Assembly (NCBI GenBank): GCA_013368375.1
Contig: JAACJP010000031.1
Coordinates: forward strand, 124,001 to 188,000
Direction: 5' to 3'
Length of the DNA stretch: 64,000 nt
DNA from: Tricholomella constricta
Lineage: Eukaryota > Basidiomycota > Agaricomycetes > Agaricales > Lyophyllaceae
Both the position numbers and the translations under genes were made by a program. The notes under the pieces were generated by a model, which searched no databases, had not been told where the DNA came from, and saw only the letters and a list, made by a program, of their open reading frames with translations. Of the stretch, positions 57,501 to 64,000 are shown piece after piece (position 1 is the first letter of the stretch; every line of letters starts with the position of its first letter).

Positions 57501-58134
57501 GGTTACACACTCCTGGAATATCGCCTCGGCCACCGCGACATCTTCTCCGCCCTCGTCGAGAATGTCACCTGGATTCCATTCTTGTAAGTCTTCCATCTTT
57601 AACATCCTTGCCGCACTCTTATAGAGTAAACCTGCAGCTTTTTCTTCTTTGGCGGCCTCAGTATCCATCTTTCCACTGCGCTCTTGGCGCACATGTTCTC
57701 CTACAACATCACATGGGGCGCGACCAAGAAGGTTTGTAAATAATTTCTGGCATTCAATTTGCGCTAACGGTGTCAATTTACAGGAGGTCGAACGTTCGAA
57801 CTTCTGGATCGAGGTCCCTAGAATATGGAAGCGCTTCTGGCTCGCCTTCATGCTTTCCTTCGCCGCCGTCATCGCTATTATCGTCCTATCCACTCCGGCG
57901 GTGCCACCGGAATGGAGAATACCTGGAACGTCTTGGGCCGTTATCCTACCCCTCGGGTAAGCATCCTTGTTATCGAGTGCGACTCGCAACTAACATATCC
58001 TGTTATCAGAATCGTAGCCGGCGGCCATATCTTGTTCCCCGTACGCCTTCAGTCCACATATTAAAGAGGTTTATAACTAACGTGTAGCTCTCCAGATCGT
58101 TCTAAACCCTTGGCTCATGATCTTCTCTTACTAA
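54507..58134 (+). CDS. GT2-family membrane glycosyltransferase
   Basis: Multi-exon gene for a processive-type glycosyltransferase. It starts MDYDSYDAVLHWIF. After a conserved N-terminal region and a basic, Ser-rich linker (SKKRPSKSAPKD) there are two membrane helices (GLGLGFACC on to FVLSGVAVLL, and ALLSTIPFLLCVSLFFALQI). The catalytic GT-A core follows: VTIELPVYKESLEET (nucleotide-sugar loop), NIGWVARPP, KASNMNYGL, VILIVDSDTIVPE (DSD, the DxD metal site), VGHNAFLR, NVSEDFDMALRLQLKG (SED, likely catalytic Asp region) and RWQKYSYGCNEL in the QxxRW position. At least five more helices follow to the end (IVLNPWLMIFSY if the last acceptor is after CCAG at 58096). It is likely to make a wall or capsule-like polysaccharide; the sugar is unknown. 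Confidence 0.85.
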
Positions 58135-59065
58135 AGAACGAAATTTTCTTCAACTGTAATCAGAACATACCGCTACAACCACCACAGTCATTTTATCATC
58201 CCATCCACTCATTTGAACTCTACATTCCTTGCGAACGGACATTGTCTATCTGTCTTTCGTTTTCGCGTCGTATTCTGAGTATTAACTGGACACCACATAT
58301 TGTTTTCTCTCTATTATATCGACATCGGAAGCCGCAAACGTTTCTTTGTCTATTTATATATTTCAAGTAGAACCTGTAATTTTAGTATAATATTCCGCCT
58401 TCCTGTACATGATATGCACAAGCTTTTTCATGCACTCTCGAGCTCGAGAGAACTTGAACATGGAATCATCAGGTTCCGCCGACATCGACGTTAGGAACAA
58501 AAGACTGAACTTGAAGAAGTTGATTGTGAAATTCCCCTACAGACTAATAGAAAGGGCGAAGAGTCCATGGCAGTCGTTTCCAAATCGCCCTGTCGGAGGG
58601 ATGACAGGTACCAGTCAGTTCCTTTCGTTCGGGGCCACTTGTGGCGGCGTCCGACTCGTTGGAGCAGTGCGCCCAGTCTGGCGCCGCCTGCGTGAGCAGC
58701 TGGACGCACATTTCGTTCCACTCGCTCTCACTCGAACCTCTCGAGCAACCGAGGGGAAGTCGAGTCGTAGCACTCATATGATTGTTCGTGCAATTAAATA
58801 CGTTCATATAGCGTCAGATTTTCCACCACTGTTTAGGAGCTCGCGAAACAAGGTACAGCCTGATTGAACTCGCCCATCACACGGAAGACCCTGGCCCGCT
58901 TTTCCGCTATGGGCTCTGTGTACAGTGATTGCAGAACCGATAATAATGAAAATTGTCAGAAAAGAAACATAACGGAGTGTACGTTGTGTATAACTATTAC
59001 TGCGATATAATGAATCCGTGAGCCCTGTAGTCCATCCCAAATAATATCCAAATAAATTGACTCTA
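58135..59065. other. Convergent intergenic region, no gene seen
   Basis: It holds the 3' flanks of the GT2 gene and the oxidase gene. The short frames do not look coding. Confidence 0.5.
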
Positions 59066-62000
59066 TCACACTCCAGGAAGCGTGAATCCGGGAAGATTTG
59101 GCCAGTTGCCCAGCTGAGCGGGATCTCCGCCAATGCGCACCCACTTCGAATGAGATGGTGTCGGGCCATCGAGGATGAAGAGTTGGTGCCAAGCTGGAGG
59201 CGAGACACCGGCGTTGGGAGGCGCAGTGATGGTGCAGGTGGTGCCGGAGCAGGTGAAGGCAGGGAAGATTGTCCTGGCCCCCATAGAGTTTCCGTGGGTG
59301 CTAGAAGAGGCTAATAACATGACGTGAATAATTGTGCGCCTGATGTCAAATAATTAGTACGCACCACTAAGAAGTGAAACCTTCATGTTGGCGGTGGTTC
59401 CCTGGTAAAGTTTGACGTTGGTGATAGTGTATTGGCCGTTGTACGCCCAGTCAGTGTCCGAGATGTTAAACTCAGGTTGACGGAAACCTTGGTTAAGGTA
59501 AGGTGGGATATAAACCTAATCGCAGATAGGTTAGCAAAGTTAATCCTACAGAAACTCTGTAAAAAGCATACCTCGATACGGAACTCCTCGGGGTACTTAA
59601 CAGTACCATCAGGGTTATCGGTTTGAGGGTCCGATCCAGAGACCAATACACGTCCATCAGGAAGCAGTGTGAGTTCGGAGTGGTACATACGAGCGACAAT
59701 TGTGCTGTTGAGGATCGAAATGCGCTCTCCAAGAGGACGAGCGGGGTCATATAAAAGAGCAGTCAGGTTGGGGTCAGTGGCGAGACCGAATCCAGCGACA
59801 CCCTGGTGGGCTCCGTTCATGATCATGTAGGTTCCGTCTGGCAGGCCAACCATGCATGGCATCACACGCCTTGACGGCTATAGTTCTCGTTAGTTTACCC
59901 GAGCATCACGTTTGTAGGCGGAGACGAACCATGCGTTCCAACGTCCAAGTAGGATTGGGGTCTTCCGGAGCAATCGAAACACAGTTGTCAAGAGCCTCCC
60001 CAGCGCCTTCAGTGGAGCCACCGCATATCAAAATTCTAAGAGGATCGGTGTAAGGCGCCTGCTGAGGCAAGATCATGGCAGCGCCTGATGTAAGAGCTTG
60101 TCAGAATTCAACAACAAGGTAAGGTGAGCATTACACACCTTCAAGGGGATATGTGCGTCCCGAGAGGACTCAAAAAGCACTGTCAGTCACAAGATGACGT
60201 TATTCTGTTCTGGAACTTACAATTGCTAACAGAACCAGGAGCGTTAGGCAAGGATTTGTAGGTTTCGAATGTGACAGGGTCCAGGATGCGAGCCTCATTC
60301 CAGTATGCTGTTCGAGGATTAAAAATGTGCATGTTTATCTCGAATTCTGGATTTAAACCCACCAACGAAGACACGGGTGCTCGGGAGGATAAATACGAAG
60401 GGGTACAAGTTGTTGGGATCGGTGCGTCTGAGCCAGTCGAGCTCGACAACGGTGTCGCCGCCGAGAGGTTTCGGCAAAATCTCCAAATTGGGTTGAGGGG
60501 ATGCGTTGCTTCCGGTTTCGCCACCAATAACGAGGACGGACCCGTTCGCCAGCATTGCCGCAGTTGGGTACCAACGACCTCTCTTAAAAGGATTGTCACA
60601 ATAAGCGCATGAATGACTTTCAAATTGCGAGAAATTGTTACCTGGAGTGAAAGAGCAGGGTAGTCTTCTTCCCAGTCATTGGTTCCGTTTGTTCCAGGAA
60701 CACCATCTGGTGTAAAGAGACGCAGACCGTAAGTGGAATCCAAGGACCAACCACCGACATTAATTTGACGACCAGCCTTATCAGGCAGGATAACACTTCC
60801 CGCACAGAAGACGTCGGTCTTGACGTGCATCTCACGCCAGGCTGCTGAGAAATTGTGCGCCAAAGACAGATCCAATTCGTAAGCGCCAGTCGAGTTGGGG
60901 AAGCTTTTTGAGCTGATTCAGTCTACACCCGTTATTCAAATTGTGAGGTCCTCACCCTGTGCCTCCTTTTTCGAGGAAAGTGACCTTGTTGTTGATGCCC
61001 AAGGTTGCAATGAGAGGAACGGTGACACTGCCCAAAAAGCTCTCTCAGCACATAAACAGATCGTCTATATCGACGGGACGCACCCAGGAACTAAAGAAAA
61101 GCGGAATGGCGCGCTTAGATAGATGCCAAGAACTTCAATAGCGAAAACATACCAAAGAACTGGAAAAAAAGCGTAAGTGATTAAACACAGAATTATTACA
61201 TCAATACGCACCTCATATCGTCCAATGTTATCAGGCTTGTTCCAAATGTTCATGGTACCGTTCCAGACGTAATAAGTGAGCCTATCGCCCCCACCGCACA
61301 GTGAAATGGGGTCGCCGGGACAGGGCAGAGTGCACTCCGACTCTGCTCCCAGGACACTTTTAGCTGCGGTCACGTCTTCGACATCACCACAGTCTGAAAG
61401 CCAAGTATCAGGCCGAAAGCGCCACGCATACCAATAAACAATGTGAACATACAGCATTCTTGGCCAAACTGCAATAAGATATCAGTTTGCAGTGTTCACA
61501 AGTATGAAGTACATATCTCTTACCTCGGTGCCGGAGGCTGGGAAACCGAAGGCAGCACATTGGGTCATGCAGGCAAGTGCAGTGTTGTTAGTGGGCCAGA
61601 TGATCTGGTAGGGGAGCGCGCGTTTGCCCTGGGGTTCGCTGTGCAGTTTTATTAGTGTATGGCACAGCGGAGTAGCATAAAGCGTACTGACCGGAGACAA
61701 CCCTGGTACTGCCATTGACCGGGGAGACCAGTCTTTAAAGGTACCGGAACTGGAAGGGCATTGACTATCCCGTTCGAGGTATAGACGGATAACCTGTTGG
61801 GACCACCGCAGGCTTGGCTGGCGACGCGGATACAAGATCTTAATAAATTGATCTAGGCAATAAATAAATAGGCAGAGCACTCACGTGGTGTTTCCGGCGC
61901 AGGGTACGTTGCAGGTGGACTCGTCGGCTTTGACAGCGCCAGCGACAAGCGTGTTGCCGCAGTCTAAAATGATAACACAACGTCAGAATCGAGTGCTGTG

Positions 62001-63640
62001 AACAGAGCTCTCAATAAGGATGGACGAACAGCATTCATCTAGGTACAAGCAAAATGTCAGTGAGCTTGCTTTCCATGAAGAACATCCCAGATATTTATTA
62101 ACGTACTGCCAAATTCCGTACCCGCGAGCGTATAATTTTGTCCCGCGCAGGTCGCAATACACCTCTCGATGGTGTTCTCTGGATCCCCGGGCTGTTGGAA
62201 CGGGAATATACGACCAAACGCATTATCCCTACAAGTCCAAACAATGTACGTGAGCTCTCCGCACATCCGACGAACGTAGTGTACTCACACCCAGCAGTTT
62301 CCGTAGGTCCAGTTGCCAGGGAGTCCAGACGTGACGGGGAAAACGGGTGTACCGCCCCCTCCTCCACCGCCCCCGCCCTGTTGGGGAGGGAGGTCTGTTC
62401 CAGTGTAATTATACACATTGAGCCTGTTGGGGCCGCCGCAGAACTCCTGAGGGTTGCCTGCGCAGAGCATGTTGCACTCTGACGCGGGAGCGGGGACACC
62501 GCCACCTGCGATCGAGTTGCCGCAGTCTGATGACGCCGAATGTCAGGGACGAATGCTCAGATGAAATATCGAAGGCAACGCACAACACTCCCTGTCAACG
62601 TTCCGTCAGTCATGCCTTGACAAGCGCGGTATTAGGAGAGAAAAGTGGAACTCACGCAGAATATTCCGATCCAGAAAGCGGATATCCCGCAGCGAAGCAC
62701 GCGCTCGTACATTTTTCCTGTGTATTATCGCCTTGCACCGCTGTACCGACTGTCAGTGTGCGGCCCTGTCCTGTAATGCCGTCCCTACGTATCCAATCGT
62801 CAGCTTCAGCTGCCGACTACGATGAGAGGAGCGCGTACGTGTAGCATCCGAGGGACGTCCAGTTGCCAATATGGGGTGCGGTGCTTGGAGGCGGGGGTGG
62901 CTGCTCGCCGCTCCAGTAAATGTTGAGGCGGCCACCCGCGCCGCACGACTCGAGCGTGTTGCCCGAGCACGGCATATTGCATTCCGTGGCGGCGGCAGGG
63001 GTTCCCAGGTGGAGGCTGTTGTCACAATCTGCGAACAAAGATGGATAAGTAAAGGCCAGCCAAGTAAGGTCGGGGTGGCGCGAAAAGGGGGAGGAAGATG
63101 AGAAGAGAAGGAAAGAAAAGGAAAAGAAGAGAAGACAGCGTACAGCATTCGGCCTGTGTGGATCGTTGAGTTAGTTGCGAAGCTTATGCGGGGAAATTTT
63201 TTTGTAGGGGAGGGGGGGGAAGGAGAAACGACTCACGGAATATTCAGTGCCAGCGTAAATGAAGCCTTTGGAGTCGCAATAATTGATGCAGAAAGCGGTG
63301 GTCATAGCGGTCCCACTAGCGAACGTGGAGGCCCCAAGTGTACGGGCGCCATTCACCAGATCACTGACGAGAGGATGGGTGGCTCGTCAGCGTGGAGGCC
63401 CGATGCGTAGAATAAATGACCGACGTGTAGCATCCCTTGGATGTCCAGTTACCTGGGAGAACGGCCGGGATGGTGTTCTGACGGCGTTGCCGGAAGGAAT
63501 GTGTTGAATGAATGTGTTCCGAGGCTTGGGATAACTAGCGGATACAGTAAATGTTATGCAAGCGGCGATAAGACGAAGCGCCAATAACGCACAGGAAAAA
63601 GTAAGGCTATCGCCAACGAGAGTCGTAGAAGGATTGACAT
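59066..63640 (-). CDS. Secreted glyoxal-oxidase-like copper radical oxidase with four WSC domains
   Basis: Multi-exon. The ATG at 63640 gives the signal peptide [16 protein letters not shown], joined across an intron to LSQAS; a Kex2-like RQRR follows. Four WSC domains come next, each with a Cys pattern ending in CGGGxRLxxY-like sequence: roughly 63470-62920 (NWTSKGCYT), 62870-62420 (NWTSLGCYT), 62330-61790 (GNWTYGNCW) and 61730-61250 (GQWQYQGC). They are separated by Pro/Gly linkers including a nine-Gly run. The AA5_1 oxidase fills the rest: VFCAGSV (Cys of the Cys-Tyr cofactor), [10 protein letters not shown] (its Tyr), [14 protein letters not shown] (axial Tyr and copper His), [11 protein letters not shown] (second His) and the C-terminal DUF1929-like region ending GFTLPGV. 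Such enzymes oxidise aldehydes and make hydrogen peroxide outside the cell, feeding peroxidases; WSC domains probably anchor it to wall glucan. Confidence 0.92.
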
Positions 63641-64000
63641 CCTGTGAGACTGGCGAGGCAACTAAGTTTTCGTTGGTGGTTTTATATGAGCGGGACGATT
63701 GCGTTCGAGATCAACCGAAAAAGGTCTCCGCCTAGACTTCTCTATGCTTCAGGTTATCAGCCCCTTCCGTAGAGAAGAAGGGGTAAGGTTCGCGCCGAGG
63801 AAGGAACGAGCCTATTCCAGACACCTATTACGTTGGCTGCGTATGGTCAAGTAGAGGGATAGATTGACCGTGGCAGGCTTGGTCCTCTGGGCTTAAGAGC
63901 ACAAATGGAGGATGTGAATGATTTTCATGGTTATATCCGTCGGGATCGCATTACTATAGCGAGATCTTCAGGTCGATTCTGGACGGCTGTCAACAAGGTT
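63641..64000 (-). promoter_or_regulatory. Promoter region of the WSC-oxidase gene with TATA-like box
   Basis: CATATAAAA on the minus strand (about 63679-63688) lies some 40 bp before the ATG, implying a very short leader. Nothing else is recognised to the window end. Confidence 0.5.

Noticed and set aside
57300..57989. A 229-codon minus-strand frame
   Set aside because: It is the antisense of the GT2 membrane-helix exons, which carry the coherent protein.
1..64000. CRISPR arrays, operons, Shine-Dalgarno sites or phage features
   Set aside because: The spliceosomal introns and protein families show a fungal nuclear genome. The tandem repeats seen are coding modules or satellites without spacer structure.

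Overview
The window is a piece of nuclear DNA from a basidiomycete fungus, most likely an Agaricomycete. The evidence is many ~50-nt GT-AG introns inside short exons, KDZ-family transposase genes with a CxC2 cysteine cluster, a WSC-domain copper-radical (glyoxal-oxidase-like) oxidase, a KRE6/SKN1 beta-glucan protein and fast-evolving F-box proteins. No function was looked up in a database; all calls come from reading translations.

The left third (1-15.6 kb) is transposon territory. It holds a KDZ transposase gene (4382-11045, +) with neighbours typical of such loci: a decayed gene with a Zn2Cys6-like cluster (1-1429, +), a proline/glutamate-repeat accessory gene (1794-4264, -) and an FDF-repeat protein gene (12042-13514, +) broken by one CGA-to-TGA change. 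The transposase is split by a 2,740-bp non-autonomous element (7967-10706). It has 19-bp perfect inverted ends, a 9-bp target duplication and helically phased GGANTCC palindromes near both ends. Inside it are a tRNA-like segment and a CAC/GAC satellite core. Removing the element and one copy of the duplication restores the transposase frame exactly (1162 aa in a 7-exon model). Minisatellites and a gag-like retroelement remnant follow, then about 2.5 kb with no gene I can support.

From 18.1 to 24.3 kb (-) lies one unusual gene. It encodes a ~2050-residue protein with a signal peptide, a cysteine-rich head and a very long tail alternating Gly-Gly-Asp/Asn blocks with Arg-Ser blocks, built largely from 225-bp tandem DNA repeats. 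I found no family for it, and it is the best candidate here for something undescribed. Next to it are an N-terminal piece (+) and a frameshifted C-terminal piece (-) of fumarylacetoacetate-hydrolase-family genes facing each other.

The rest is ordinary euchromatin. In order: NSE3/MAGE subunit of SMC5-6 (+), sugar transporter (-) divergent from a phosphoinositide phospholipase C (+), F-box protein (-) divergent from an FHA protein with a probable C-terminal membrane anchor (+), SAC3 mRNA-export factor (-), KRE6/SKN1 (-), a GT2 membrane glycosyltransferase (+) and a secreted four-WSC glyoxal-oxidase-like enzyme (-). Between 46.0-48.3 kb and 50.7-54.5 kb I see no convincing genes. Cell-wall and secretion functions dominate the right side (KRE6, GT2, WSC-oxidase, and possibly the Gly/RS protein), but nothing shows co-regulation.
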